Shown: positions 51,280-60,244 of the stretch, piece after piece
Numbering within the stretch: the stretch's first letter is position 1
How the letters are laid out: each line of letters begins with the position of its first letter
NCBI RefSeq assembly: GCF_014205155.1
Contig: NZ_JACHMX010000001.1
Location: 620,001-684,000, forward strand
Origin: Amycolatopsis umgeniensis
GTDB lineage: Bacteria > Actinomycetota > Actinomycetes > Mycobacteriales > Pseudonocardiaceae
Direction: 5' to 3'
DNA length: 64,000 bases
Position numbers and translations under genes: made by a program
Notes under the pieces: generated by a model
The model's database searches: none
Told to the model about the DNA's origin: nothing
What the model saw: only the letters and a program-made list of their open reading frames with translations

Positions 51280-53010
51280 ATGCCCCGACCCAAGATCACC
51301 TTCCCCATCACCCTTCGCACGCTGGAAGTCCTGCGCGTCGAGGACGTCACCGAAGGTATGCGCCGGGTCGTCCTCGGCGGCGAACGGCTCGCGCCCTTCC
51401 GCCAGGGAGACCTGAAGATCCCGGCCTTCCGCAGCGACGGATTCGACGACGAGTTCAAGCTGTTCTTCACCGAAGCCGGCCGGATCCGGCCCGTCCTCCC
51501 CGCCCAAGGCGACGGCGTCCTGAAGTGGCCGCGTGATCCCGCCGCACTGGCCCGCACCTACACCGTGCGGCGCTACGACGAACGGGCGGGCGAGGTGTCC
51601 GTCGACATCGTCCGGCACGCACACGGCATCGCCTCCGCGTGGGCGGAGACCTGCCGCCCCGGTGACGAGATCACCGTGGCCGGGCCGAAGATGTCCTACC
51701 TGGATCCCGTCGACGCGGACTGGCTGCTGGTGCTGGGCGACGAAACCGCGTTGCCCGCCATCGGACGCTGGCTCGAGGAACTGGCGCCGGGCACCCGCGC
51801 GCAGGTCTTCGTCGAGATCGGCGAAGACAGTCATCGGCAGGATCTCACCTCACCGCCCGACGTCCGGATCACCTGGCTGTCCAGGGCGGGTGCTCCCGCC
51901 GGCTCGACGACCCTGCTCTTCGACGCCGCGCGGTCGGCGGAGTGGTGGCCGGGCCGGGTGTACGCGTGGGCGGCGGGCGAGGCGCTGAGCATGCAGCCGA
52001 TCCGACGCTGGCTGCGCAACGACAAGGGACTGTCCAAAGAGGACGTCGAAGTGGTCGGCTACTGGCGAAGGCGAGAAGGTGCCGAGCCCGAAGACGACCG
52101 TCTGCACGAACTCACCGAGATCGTGCCGCCGTTCGCGCTGCGGGTCGCGGTCACCGCCGGGCTGACCGGTGCCTTGGCACACGATCGCGCCGACGCCGCG
52201 ACGCTCGCGACGCGAGCCGGGACCCATCCGGCCGCGACCGCCCGGCTGGCCCGGTACCTGGTGGCGCTGGAGGTCTTCGACGTCGAAGAGGGCCGCTACG
52301 GGCTGACCGCGCTCGGGCGGGAACTCCTGGACGAGGACGTGGCCGCCGATCTCGACCTGGAAAGCGCCGCCGGCGTGCGGGAACTGAGCATCACCGGGCT
52401 GCTCGACGCCGTCCGTTCCGGCCCGCCGCCGGTAGCACCGCTGACCACCGCTCGGGCGGCGTCGGTACGAATCGAGCGGGACTATCAGGACCGTCGCGCG
52501 GACGCCGCCGGGTTCCTCGCGCCTCTCGTCGCTCCCGGCCTCGCCGATACCGGACACGTTCATCTCGTGGGCGAAGGGCTGGGCCCGCACGCGTCCGCTC
52601 TGCTTTCGACGTGCCCGGATCTGCGGGTCACCGTCTCGGCGCGACCGTCCGAAAAGGAGGGTCTGCCCGACGGCTCCCGACTGTCCTTCCGGGTGGGCGG
52701 CCCACTCGACCCGGCGCCGCCGGGCGCGGGGACGGTACTGCTCGTCGAAGCCCTGGGCGGTCTGCCGGACGCCGACGCCGAACACGCGTTGCGCCGGGCG
52801 GCCGAGTCCGGGGAGGTGATCGTGGTCGAAGAGCCCCTGCCCGTGGATCCGGACGAGCACGACCTGGAAGACGATCTACTGGCCCTGTGCGCCTTCGGTT
52901 CGGGCAAACGGACCGACGACGAGCTGCGCGCGCTATTCACCGCCGCGGGGTTGACCGTGGCCGACGCGCGTGGCCTCGGCTGGGGCTATTTCCGGTACAG
53001 CCTGCGATGA
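51280..53010 (+). CDS. Siderophore-interacting protein fused to an O-methyltransferase-like domain
   Basis: The encoded protein of 576 residues has an N-terminal siderophore-interacting (ViuB-like) FAD/NAD(P)H domain, about 1-265: ARTYTVRRYDERAGEVSVDI, HGIASAWAETCRPGDEI, GDETALPAIGRWLEEL, and the ending VVGYWRRREGAEPEDDRLHE. This half reduces ferric siderophores to free the iron. Residues about 275-576 look like a plant-type O-methyltransferase: a dimerisation winged helix (ALRVAVTAGLTGALAHDRAD), then a degenerate SAM site (HVHLVGEGLGPHASA) and a typical tail (KRTDDELRALFTAAGLTVAD). The glycine-rich motif is weak, so that half may be inactive or regulatory. It starts 5 bp after the lipoprotein gene. 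Confidence 0.85.
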   Translation: MPRPKITFPITLRTLEVLRVEDVTEGMRRVVLGGERLAPFRQGDLKIPAFRSDGFDDEFKLFFTEAGRIRPVLPAQGDGVLKWPRDPAALARTYTVRRYDERAGEVSVDIVRHAHGIASAWAETCRPGDEITVAGPKMSYLDPVDADWLLVLGDETALPAIGRWLEELAPGTRAQVFVEIGEDSHRQDLTSPPDVRITWLSRAGAPAGSTTLLFDAARSAEWWPGRVYAWAAGEALSMQPIRRWLRNDKGLSKEDVEVVGYWRRREGAEPEDDRLHELTEIVPPFALRVAVTAGLTGALAHDRADAATLATRAGTHPAATARLARYLVALEVFDVEEGRYGLTALGRELLDEDVAADLDLESAAGVRELSITGLLDAVRSGPPPVAPLTTARAASVRIERDYQDRRADAAGFLAPLVAPGLADTGHVHLVGEGLGPHASALLSTCPDLRVTVSARPSEKEGLPDGSRLSFRVGGPLDPAPPGAGTVLLVEALGGLPDADAEHALRRAAESGEVIVVEEPLPVDPDEHDLEDDLLALCAFGSGKRTDDELRALFTAAGLTVADARGLGWGYFRYSLR

Positions 53011-53460
53011 AACCAGTCCCGATCCGGGCGCTGTCCGCGCCTACCCCACGACGGCTGGTGCTGCGCGTGATCGCCGCCGTCCCCCCGCAGCAGTGTGGCC
53101 GCGGCGACGTTATCGGTGGTCAACCAGCTCGGCGAGGCGTTGGTGCCGGTACTCGCCGAGCTGGCCGTCGACCGGGCCGTCACGACCGACGACGTCGCGG
53201 ACCTGTGCTGGTGGATCGCCTTGCTGGCACTGGATTTCCTGGTACTGGCAGTGGCGTACCGGGCCGGTTCCCGGATCGGGCGGCTGGGGATGGAGTCGGT
53301 CCAGCTGCGACTGCGCGGCTTGGTCACGGCCAGGGTGCTGCGGCCGGTCGGCATGGGCGGCCCTGCGAGACCCGCCGGGGATCTGTTGTCCGTAGCCACG
53401 TCCGACGTCGCCAGGGTGGCCAGGGCGGTGGCGATCGGTGTGTATCCGGCAGGTGGGGAC
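53007..53460 (+). pseudogene. ABC exporter fragment, frameshifted and truncated
   Basis: ATG 53007 overlaps the preceding stop and reads MKPVPIRALSAPTPRRLVLR then VIAAVP. A one-base shift near a C-run (about 53083-53095) moves the frame to AAATLSVVNQLGEALVPVLA, then LLALDFLVLAVAYRAGSRIG and RLRGLVTARVLRPVGMGG, the transmembrane half of an ABC exporter. Similarity stops at about 53460 (AVAIGVYPAG); no ATPase domain follows. It probably once exported the siderophore or a related product. Confidence 0.7.
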
Positions 53461-53661
53461 TGTCCGGCTGATGCAGCGTGGCCCCGGGCACCCGGTGAGA
53501 ACGCCGGCCGCCGCAGGCCCGCGAGAGCGCGATGGAGCCGTCACCGGATAGCGCGACCTAGCGTCGTTAAGGGCAGATAGACCGGTCATCTTCACGATCC
53601 GTTCTCCCTGCACGTAGCGATCGACGGACCTCCGTACGACTCCCAGGCGTGAAGTTGATGA

Positions 53662-54042
53662 GTGGGCCGAAGGCCGCGCTGGGGCGCCGGTGGCGAAGAT
53701 CGTGGCGGTACCTGGTGGTGGGCGATCGTCGTCATCGTCGTCCCGGTAGCGCTGATCACGGCCGCGGCCGTGACCACGCTGCCGCTGTTCATCGACCCAG
53801 GCAGCGACGCGAAGAACAGGATCGAGCTGATCAAGGTCGGTCTCACGGTCGGGGCCGGCACCGGCGGAGTGGTCGCGCTGGTACTCACCGGGCGCTGGCA
53901 GTGGTCCACCGAGCACGACAACGCCGAACGACGACTCACCGAGCTGGACGTCAAGGCCGGGCTCGAGCAGCCGGGTGACGTCCTGGCCGTCTTGGCGTTG
54001 CGCGCGGGACCGGTTTGGGCTGCGGGGTGGGGGCGCGGGTGA
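53662..54042 (+). pseudogene. N-terminal fragment of a membrane-anchored pentapeptide-repeat-type protein
   Basis: This 126-codon frame has two hydrophobic segments (WWWAIVVIVVPVALITAAAV; VGLTVGAGTGGVVALVLTGR) followed by RQWSTEHD-like QWSTEHDNAERRLTELDVKA. That order is the start of actinobacterial membrane pentapeptide-repeat proteins (IKtGL..GAGTGGvvALvLa.RrQWstEHd...rit.LytKAveQLGs). The repeats themselves are missing. The stretch 53461-53661 before it and 54043-54334 after it hold no gene I can support. Confidence 0.5.
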
Positions 54043-54334
54043 GCCTGGCGACCGGGTCACTGGTAATCCAGCCGCAATCGCGGTAACACGCGGCGCGCGC
54101 TTGGCGTTGAACGTCGTCGGAGCCGCGCTCTCCCACCGGACAGTGCCCGCGGCGCACGGCAGCGCACGGCCCGGTATCGAGCTCGGAGACCGGCGCGGCC
54201 GGGTCGACGACGGCGGACGCTGCGGACAGGTAGGCCTTGACCGTGTTCGGCGCGCGGCTCAGGCCGGTTCCAGCCGGAGGCGTCTCGGAGCGCCCGGAGG
54301 ACGTAGAGCTCTACATAGTGACCGTCCTGGCTGC

Positions 54335-54448
54335 ATGAGTACGAGAACGCCAGACCCTCAACGCGATGAACGACTTGATCTGGTGCCCCTAGTGACCGAA
54401 AGGGCCCCCGACGGTTCTTTCCTGATCTTTAAGGAGGGGACTGCGTGA
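54335..54448 (+). CDS. Small hypothetical protein (37 aa)
   Basis: The frame encodes MSTRTPDPQRDERLDLVPLV then TERAPDGSFLIFKEGTA and overlaps the following GTG start (GTGA at 54445-54448), suggesting a two-gene unit. There is no recognisable domain. Its own ribosome binding site is weak. Confidence 0.4.
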   Translation: MSTRTPDPQRDERLDLVPLVTERAPDGSFLIFKEGTA

Positions 54449-54638
54449 CGTGGGTCCGGGTATTCGTCGGCGGCTACGCCGTCTTCGTCGCCGCGCTGGC
54501 AGCCTGCTGCCTTCACGTCGCGCCGAGCTGGCCCGGCGGGACATGGCCTACAAGATGTTCCGGCTCATCTGGGGCGTCAACCTCCTCGGCGGGCTGGCCA
54601 CCACGGTCGTCAAGCTCCACCAGGCCGATCTGTTGTGA
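54445..54638 (+). pseudogene. Small membrane protein gene with a frameshift
   Basis: A strong ribosome binding site (AAGGAGGGG) precedes GTG 54445. The first frame reads VTWVRVFVGGYAVFVAALAA then CCLHVAP. A shift near 54525 leads to RRAELARRDMAYKMFRLIWG then VNLLGGLATTVVKLHQADLL and a stop at 54638. Joined, this is a protein of about 64 residues with two membrane segments. Either a single-base indel has broken it or the consensus has an error here. Confidence 0.5.
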
Positions 54639-54740
54639 AGCGGCGGCCACTGTCACGTGACGAAGTAGCCAAGCGCGAGACAGCAAGGGGCAGTCGGCTA
54701 GCTGGTCGCTGGATCGGCCGCTCTGCCCAAGCCACCGCCG

Positions 54741-55258
54741 CTAGCGGAGTGCCATTGAGACAGTCAAGCGGGTGTGCCCAATGAACTCGACAAACTCTTC
54801 AAAGCTCAGCCATTCAGGACAACGTGCGTCGTCGTCACGAGCCTCTCCCCAGTTCTGCGCGACGGAGTTGCACTCTCGCCAAACGCGCGCCAAGTTGAAG
54901 CCAATGAGTTCGAGGCACGAAACAAAATTCTCGAACGCCATCTCTTCCGACGTGGAGACCTCATCGCTCTCCTCATGGGAAGCATGGTCGGGATGCCCCC
55001 TCCCAACCGGTACTCGATCTTGTTCCCGAAAGATCGCCCGTGGTCGAAACCAAGATTTTTCCTGCTGGTACGTGACGAACATGCCGACCACGTCGGGCGC
55101 AATCTCTGTACCCGATTCCCGTCCTTATTGGGGTTTTCCTGGCGACACCAATCGGTTACATATTGCAACGCTAGTGGCAGTTGCCACCCAAGCCACGGGC
55201 TGACGACCGCGCAAGGAATGGCTGACCCAAGGGCGATAGACCCCGCAAGATCAGCCAC
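54741..55258 (-). pseudogene. Hypothetical gene, probably frameshifted
   Basis: One minus frame (from 55258) begins MADLAGSIALGSAIPCAVVS then PWLGWQLPLALQYVTDWCRQ and ENPNKDG. A second frame (ending at 54741) continues with GTEIAPDVVGMFVTYQQEKS through EEMAFENFVSCLELIGFNLA and SFEEFVEFIGHTRLTVSMAL. The joint would lie near 55100-55130. Neither half has a family I recognise, and an overlapping plus-strand frame (54774-55322) cannot be excluded. GC is lower than in the backbone. Confidence 0.35.
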
Positions 55259-55306
55259 ACCCTCTCGATGTCCACCGAGGCGAATGGCGAATCAGATTCT
55301 ATTGCA

Positions 55307-55984
55307 TCACGAGACCCTTTGAGGAATCAGCCGCCCGTCGTGGTAAGTCCAGTCGATCGTCGATATTTCGGACGGGCAGCACAACGCATCATAGCTGCGG
55401 AAGTTATTTTCAGTCGTCATCACAATGCCACGCTCGAACGATATGGCTTCCACTACACCTTTTGATTGTGCATTCTTGCGGCGTTGAGCTTCCAAGAACC
55501 CGACCTGCTCGACCACATCTCCTCTAGCGAGAAAAATCAAGTAGCCATCACCCGCTCGAACCTTGCCGCCGGAGATAACGCAGGTCGCCTTCAGCGCCAG
55601 ATCCTCGGCACCATCCTTGTCCACGTCGCCATAGACACGGTCTCCTTGCACAGTGATATCGAACTTATCGCCATCCACTGCGGGCACCTGTAACGCACCT
55701 TCGTCTTTTGAGATGCGGAAGTCTGCCACTGCCCCACATGTCCGCGCCTTGATCAACAACTGCTCTACACGAACTTGTCGGACATCAACCTGCGGAGGGG
55801 ATGTCACCGTTCGAGCCGGCTGCTGCGATACGGGTGCGCTAGCGGTCGCCGAGCCCCGCTCACGAGCGTCATCACTCTCTTGACGCTCAGGCAGCAACAA
55901 GAAAACAACAGCAACAATCAGGAAAACCCCAGCCAGACCGTACATCATTTGAACACTTCGAGCGGTGCGCGGGCCGGTGGTCAT
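55307..55984 (-). CDS. Hypothetical single-span membrane protein
   Basis: The gene product (225 residues from MTTGPRTARSVQMMYGLAGV) has one membrane helix (about 14-32) followed by a Ser/Ala/Pro linker and an extracytoplasmic domain (VEQLLIKARTCGAVADFRIS, GDKFDITVQGDRVYGDVDKD) of unknown family. The DVDKDGAEDLAL stretch resembles an FG-GAP/EF-hand-like loop and may bind calcium. GC content is clearly below the backbone, indicating recent acquisition. It is divergent from the SPOR-like gene. The frame extends upstream to 56086 without support. Confidence 0.7.
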   Translation of the reverse strand: MTTGPRTARSVQMMYGLAGVFLIVAVVFLLLPERQESDDARERGSATASAPVSQQPARTVTSPPQVDVRQVRVEQLLIKARTCGAVADFRISKDEGALQVPAVDGDKFDITVQGDRVYGDVDKDGAEDLALKATCVISGGKVRAGDGYLIFLARGDVVEQVGFLEAQRRKNAQSKGVVEAISFERGIVMTTENNFRSYDALCCPSEISTIDWTYHDGRLIPQRVS

Positions 55985-56196
55985 GCACGATATAGTAGCC
56001 CCCAGGGACAAATTGCCACAGGGCACACTGCCGATTGGGCCAAGCGGGCCGCAATCCTTAGGCCATCGGAGTGACACCACTGTCACCCGGTAACAGTCCG
56101 CGATTTACAAGCGATCCACGGGGTACCGGGCATACGCTAGGGATCCACGAAGGAACGCGACGCCCTGCATCATCCTGCCACGTTAGGTGTCTCGTC

Positions 56197-57471
56197 TTGA
56201 ATAAGCCCGCCGACCCCGGTCGTCGTTCCCGTCGAGTCGCAGGGATCAACCGACCAGCACGGAACCAAAGCAGCGAAGCCTTCAACGCACAAGATTCACC
56301 GGACACACCAGACGCTGCTGCCGACATTTCACCCAGGCGAAGCGGAAACGGCGGGAAACTTGGCGCCGCCGCCGCGCTCGTCGTTGCGATCGCAGGATCC
56401 CTATTTGCAGGTCTTTCGTACTTTCAAGACAACGAAGGGCAGCAAAGGTCCGCAAGCGCAAACCTCAAAATCATCAGCTTCAAACCGGATATAAAAAGCA
56501 ATATCCCCTACAATCGACCCGAGCACGAGAGCAAGTCGTCGAGCGAAGAACCGACAATCGACGGGGCCGCCATCGATATCGTTCTCGAAAATACTCACGA
56601 TCAACCAGCTATTATTACACAAATCGACGTAGCAGTAAAGGATGTCGCTTCACTGGGATCGTGCCGGGGCGCCGGCGAACTCGGAGCAACAGCGAAATAC
56701 GACTTCGCGCTCCCTACTGACAAGTCTGCGATTGGGCGCACGTTCAGCAAGCAGGAGCTTTTTCAAGTTCAGGGCAAGATTGCCGACCGAATGATCGTGG
56801 GCATAGGACCAGAAAGTCTATCCGAGGGCATTTGGGCCACGATATATACGGTGTCCATCACACTGCATACCCGAGACAGAAGACTAGAGACAAGCGATGT
56901 TTCACTCGTCGACCCTGGCGTCGCCAACGTCTACAACGGCATAGGAACCACCAGGATCGATGGCGGAGATCAAACGGCATGGCTTGATTGCCTTAAAGAA
57001 CACAGCAGGCTAGTTAACGACGTCGTTACCAAGGGTACGCCTCGGTCAACCGAGATTGATAAGATCAAGGCATCACTGGATGCACTCAATCTCAACTCCG
57101 CGGTAACACCAAGCACAGATTCCGACCCCGACTCGATGACAGCCGCACCCCCAAGGACACCCACTACCCAGCAGTCGAAATCAACTACACCTAACGCCTC
57201 CGCTGACGTGGAAGGCAGTTGGATAGCACAACTATTCTCAGTCCCTGTAAGCTCAAGAACGAGTGAGATTGACCAACGTGCCAAGTTGGCGTTCGACCAA
57301 ACGGGCATCTACCCCACACTGTTGAACAGTTCAGATTATTCATCATTGACCCCAGGCTACCGCGTTGGCTACTACTCGCGACCATTTAGCAGCAAGGCAG
57401 AGGTAGAAAAGTGGTGCAAATCAAAGAACTTGACTTCCGAGTTCTGCATACCGAGGCAGCCCAAGAACTAA
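56197..57471 (+). CDS. Hypothetical membrane protein with SPOR-like C terminus
   Basis: The encoded protein has about 424 residues if started at TTG 56197; a GTG at 56071 would add 42 residues. It has one membrane helix (KLGAAAALVVAIAGSLFAGL) and an extracytoplasmic region with Asp/Ser/Thr-rich linkers. A C-terminal unit (WIAQLFSVPVSSRTSEIDQR ... SLTPGYRVGYYSRPFSSKAE) resembles the SPOR-like domains that actinobacteria fuse to kinases and wall proteins. Two late Cys could pair. Low GC marks it as foreign with its divergent neighbour. A palindrome GTGACA-ccac-TGTCAC (56071-56086) lies over the upstream start, which favours the later one. Confidence 0.6.
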   Translation: MNKPADPGRRSRRVAGINRPARNQSSEAFNAQDSPDTPDAAADISPRRSGNGGKLGAAAALVVAIAGSLFAGLSYFQDNEGQQRSASANLKIISFKPDIKSNIPYNRPEHESKSSSEEPTIDGAAIDIVLENTHDQPAIITQIDVAVKDVASLGSCRGAGELGATAKYDFALPTDKSAIGRTFSKQELFQVQGKIADRMIVGIGPESLSEGIWATIYTVSITLHTRDRRLETSDVSLVDPGVANVYNGIGTTRIDGGDQTAWLDCLKEHSRLVNDVVTKGTPRSTEIDKIKASLDALNLNSAVTPSTDSDPDSMTAAPPRTPTTQQSKSTTPNASADVEGSWIAQLFSVPVSSRTSEIDQRAKLAFDQTGIYPTLLNSSDYSSLTPGYRVGYYSRPFSSKAEVEKWCKSKNLTSEFCIPRQPKN

Positions 57472-57610
57472 TGCCTGCCCCTTCGACGGAACGGGTCATC
57501 CCCGCCGTGGACTATCACCAATCTTCGCACTTCACCTCAGCCGCCGTCGCACGTATCGCACCTGGTGACCCGACTGGAGGTTGAAGGCCGGGCGCCCGGA
57601 CCGGGCACGT

Positions 57611-57832
57611 ATGCTCGATGAGTTCAGCGTGATACCGCTCGACCTCGCATCGCTATCAATCGTCAGTAGGCCCAGAGCGCCCGAAATCGACTGGCCACAA
57701 CTGTGGCACGAACTCAACCCCCATTGGGAGTCGAAACCTAAGCGCGTGCCCCACACAGACCCCGGCCCACCGACAGTGCGGGTCATTACCAGCGGGTCTG
57801 CTTTACCTCCGAAAGAGTCCCGCGCCCGCTAG
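57611..57832 (+). CDS. Possible small hypothetical protein (73 aa)
   Basis: ATG 57611 opens a frame MLDEFSVIPLDLASLSIVSR then PRAPEIDWPQLWHELNPHWE, ending at 57832. It reads like protein sequence, but there is no clear ribosome binding site or family. It lies in the 57472-58219 stretch, in which I support no other gene. Confidence 0.3.
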   Translation: MLDEFSVIPLDLASLSIVSRPRAPEIDWPQLWHELNPHWESKPKRVPHTDPGPPTVRVITSGSALPPKESRAR

Positions 57833-58219
57833 CCTGCGTCACGCCGCGCGACTCATCCTCGTTCCCGACCTCTCCGGGCAGTGACAGGACGAGCTGGAGA
57901 CCACCGGTGCGGAGCACTGACACGCCCAGGTCGGGAGGCTCTCTTTACGGTCACCTCTTTGAGGTCACCTTCGACGTTTCCTCCGAGATTGCGGCGGGCC
58001 TACATACCGGAGACCTGACTCGCCACGGCGATCAGACAGAGCAGACGCAACGACATGGCCGCCGATCATGCCCTACCCGCCGAAGCGCGCGTCGCAACAG
58101 GTCGGATGCATGAACCGACTTCTGGAACCCCGCACCATCGACAGGGAGACCTCGGCTACTGGGGAAAGGAATCGGCTTCCCGGCCCGCCAGAGTTCTCGG
58201 ACGCTTCAGACGGCGAGGA

Positions 58220-59473
58220 TCACGGGGATCCCGCTCCCCCGGCCCGCGCCTCGGCGGCCGTGTACTCGACCCTGATCACGACCGACCGCTCGTTGGGCAC
58301 GGTGAACTCGCTGTCGGGCACGACTTCCATCCGGCCCGCGACGTTGTGCAGGCGCCTGGTGACGTCGTCGATGCGGCCGGCGATCACCCGCTCGTTCCGC
58401 TCCGGGCTGCCGGTCTGGCTCGCCCGGCCAGTGATCCGCACCGGTTTCCGCCCGGAAACGATCAATTCACGCACCGGCGCCGGGACGGACGCCCACCACT
58501 CGTTCACCCCCAGAATGCCGTCGTTTCCGGACCTGAACCTGCCCTCGGCGGAATAGAAGATGGTCTTCATCTTCGTGATCTTCGGCGGGATCCGCACCCG
58601 GATGTTGATCGCGAAGCTGCACGTGACCGAGGTGGTACCACTCACCGTCATTCCGGCCGCGTGCGAATTGGCCTCGCTCACCGCATAGCTGCCGCCCGTG
58701 GTCACCGATCCCCCCACTCCGCCCGGGGTGGCGGCCCCGGTCCCAGATCCGGTGAGCGTGGTGGTCGTCGTCCTCGTTCCGGTGTCCGTCGTGGTGGTGG
58801 ACTGAAGCGCCCGGAAGACGACGCTGACCGTCAGAGTGCCGGAATTCTCGCCGTCTCGTGAAGTGATGGTCGGAACCCCTTCGAGGTACCCGGCGGCACC
58901 GATCGTGCCGCCGGGAGTGGTGTTGACGAAGGCCACTCGGCCTTCCGGTGTCACCGTGAAGGGCGCCGAAACCCAATAGTCGATGGGACCACCACCGGCG
59001 TGGATGTGCCGTTCGTTCGTGCCGTAGACCTGGCCGATTTCCTGGACGATGCCGTGGTGGTGCCAATACCAGGGCAGCCGGAGCAGCACGGTTCCCGTCG
59101 CTCCGGGATCGACTTCGACCGTCTCCGTGGCGTTGCTGAGGAACCAGGCCGGGTGACTGACCGAGCGGTTCCCGTCGGCGACGTCGACGGACGCGTTGGC
59201 GTTGACCATCACGCTGCTGTCGTTCGTCCCGCCCCAGCCGGCGAAGGTACCTCGCTTGTTGACGTCGCGCTGGACGGGGAGCCCGGGCTTCTTCGCCCCG
59301 AGATAGGCGGTGACGGCTTTGTTCCCGGCGAGGCGTTGCAGGTTCGCCACGTTCGCCACGCCCGGCAGCACACCGGGCGGGAGCTTGTCTTCCGTGGCCC
59401 GGGGACGAGTACTCCGGTCGCGGGCCGGACCGGACGACCCGAGTCGTTGCCTGTCGACTTCACGCTCATTCAT
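58220..59473 (-). CDS. Protein with eCIS-type N-terminal tag and OmpA-like C terminus
   Basis: This 417-residue protein begins with a disordered Arg-rich segment, then NVANLQRLAGNKAVTAYL and VQRDVNKRG. 'lqrlAGNkAV...VQRd' is the short tag found at the N terminus of many proteins linked to extracellular contractile injection systems and DUF4157 toxins. The middle is beta/Thr-Gly rich (TTTTTLTGSGTGAATPGGVG). The C terminus (ELIVSGRKPVRITGRASQTG followed by SPERNERVIAGRIDDV) resembles an OmpA-like peptidoglycan-binding domain. It could be a delivered cargo or spike accessory; no injection-system genes are in the window. Confidence 0.6.
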   Translation of the reverse strand: MNEREVDRQRLGSSGPARDRSTRPRATEDKLPPGVLPGVANVANLQRLAGNKAVTAYLGAKKPGLPVQRDVNKRGTFAGWGGTNDSSVMVNANASVDVADGNRSVSHPAWFLSNATETVEVDPGATGTVLLRLPWYWHHHGIVQEIGQVYGTNERHIHAGGGPIDYWVSAPFTVTPEGRVAFVNTTPGGTIGAAGYLEGVPTITSRDGENSGTLTVSVVFRALQSTTTTDTGTRTTTTTLTGSGTGAATPGGVGGSVTTGGSYAVSEANSHAAGMTVSGTTSVTCSFAINIRVRIPPKITKMKTIFYSAEGRFRSGNDGILGVNEWWASVPAPVRELIVSGRKPVRITGRASQTGSPERNERVIAGRIDDVTRRLHNVAGRMEVVPDSEFTVPNERSVVIRVEYTAAEARAGGAGSP

Positions 59474-59695
59474 GAATGCGACACCTCGCCAACGTGAATT
59501 GCCGGAGATCGAACTTCACGCACGTTCCCGCAGCACAGCACAATACCGTCACACTGTTCGGGGCTCGCCGATCTGCCGGGGCGTCACAATGGGCACCATC
59601 GGCTTCCCTGTCGGGCAGACGCCACCCGGACGGGTCACTTCAAGGGGACGCTTGACTGCCGAAGAACGGCCGGAAGAATCATGCCGCTCCGCGTT

Positions 59696-59976
59696 CGAGC
59701 CCTCTTGGACCACCATTGCGCGTCAGCAGGAGCGGCCCGACGGCGTCGAACAGCGCTCGACCGATCTCCCCCGCGATGAGCGGCTCGGCCACATTCAGGG
59801 CCGACGTGACGACACTCGAGACCAGCAGCAGTCGCCGCACCGGCCGGATCACCTCCACCGAGTCGCCACGCAGCGAGAGCTGCCGGATCGCCGAAGCCCA
59901 AACGCCAGGACGTCGCCGAACCCGAACAGGAACGTCAACCCCACGATAATGCCGACGATCGCCGTGACCAGCTGCA
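59696..59976 (-). pseudogene. DUF2637 membrane protein remnant (frameshifted)
   Basis: The minus strand encodes LQLVTAIVGIIVGLTFLFGF then GDVLAFGLR in one frame and IRQLSLRGDSVEVIRPVRRL then LLVSSVVTSALNVAEPLIAG and EIGRALFDAVGPLLL in another. These match the first helix and the second half of DUF2637 proteins, which are typical of Streptomyces-type integrative elements and plasmids. The middle is deleted and no start remains. The stretch 59474-60134 around it has no intact gene. Confidence 0.6.
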
Positions 59977-60134
59977 GAACAGCGTCACGCTCAACCGGAA
60001 ACCAACAGCTTCGGCAGACACGGAGTAACTCCTCGTAGCCAGCGTTCCAAGATCAACTGGCGATATTCAGGCGACCGGAACGCGTCCGAAGCCGCCCCAA
60101 CGAGGTGGAACGAGAGACCGCGGACCTGCAAAAA

Positions 60135-60244
60135 CTTCCCTGACACGGAAGAGGTCACTGGTTCAATCCCAGTATCGCGCGCCACCTGTTTTCACAGGAC
60201 TGAAGCCCTGTCCCTCTTCGGAGGGGCGGGGCTTCAGTCGTTCA
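60135..60244. repeat. Right attachment-site repeat (partial tRNA-Val + terminator)
   Basis: Bases 60135-60180 are identical to the 3' 46 bases of tRNA-Val(GAC), and 60181-60244 repeat its terminator with a few changes; the tRNA 5' half is absent. After it, the minus-strand frame TLPTFIFHDGQVEAALND-stop resembles the end of the integrase remnant at the left repeat (TFRDGQLETA...LND). This suggests a second integrase relic at 60239-60300 and possibly tandem integration. Confidence 0.85.

Noticed and set aside
53560..53660. Minus-strand stretch VDRYVQGERIVKMTGLSALNDA
   Set aside because: Looks like protein (possibly transposase-derived), but I could not assign a family or a gene boundary with confidence.
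59991..60185. Minus-strand frame starting MARDTGIEPVTSSVSGK
   Set aside because: Antisense of the duplicated tRNA-Val fragment; it marks the att repeat, not a protein.
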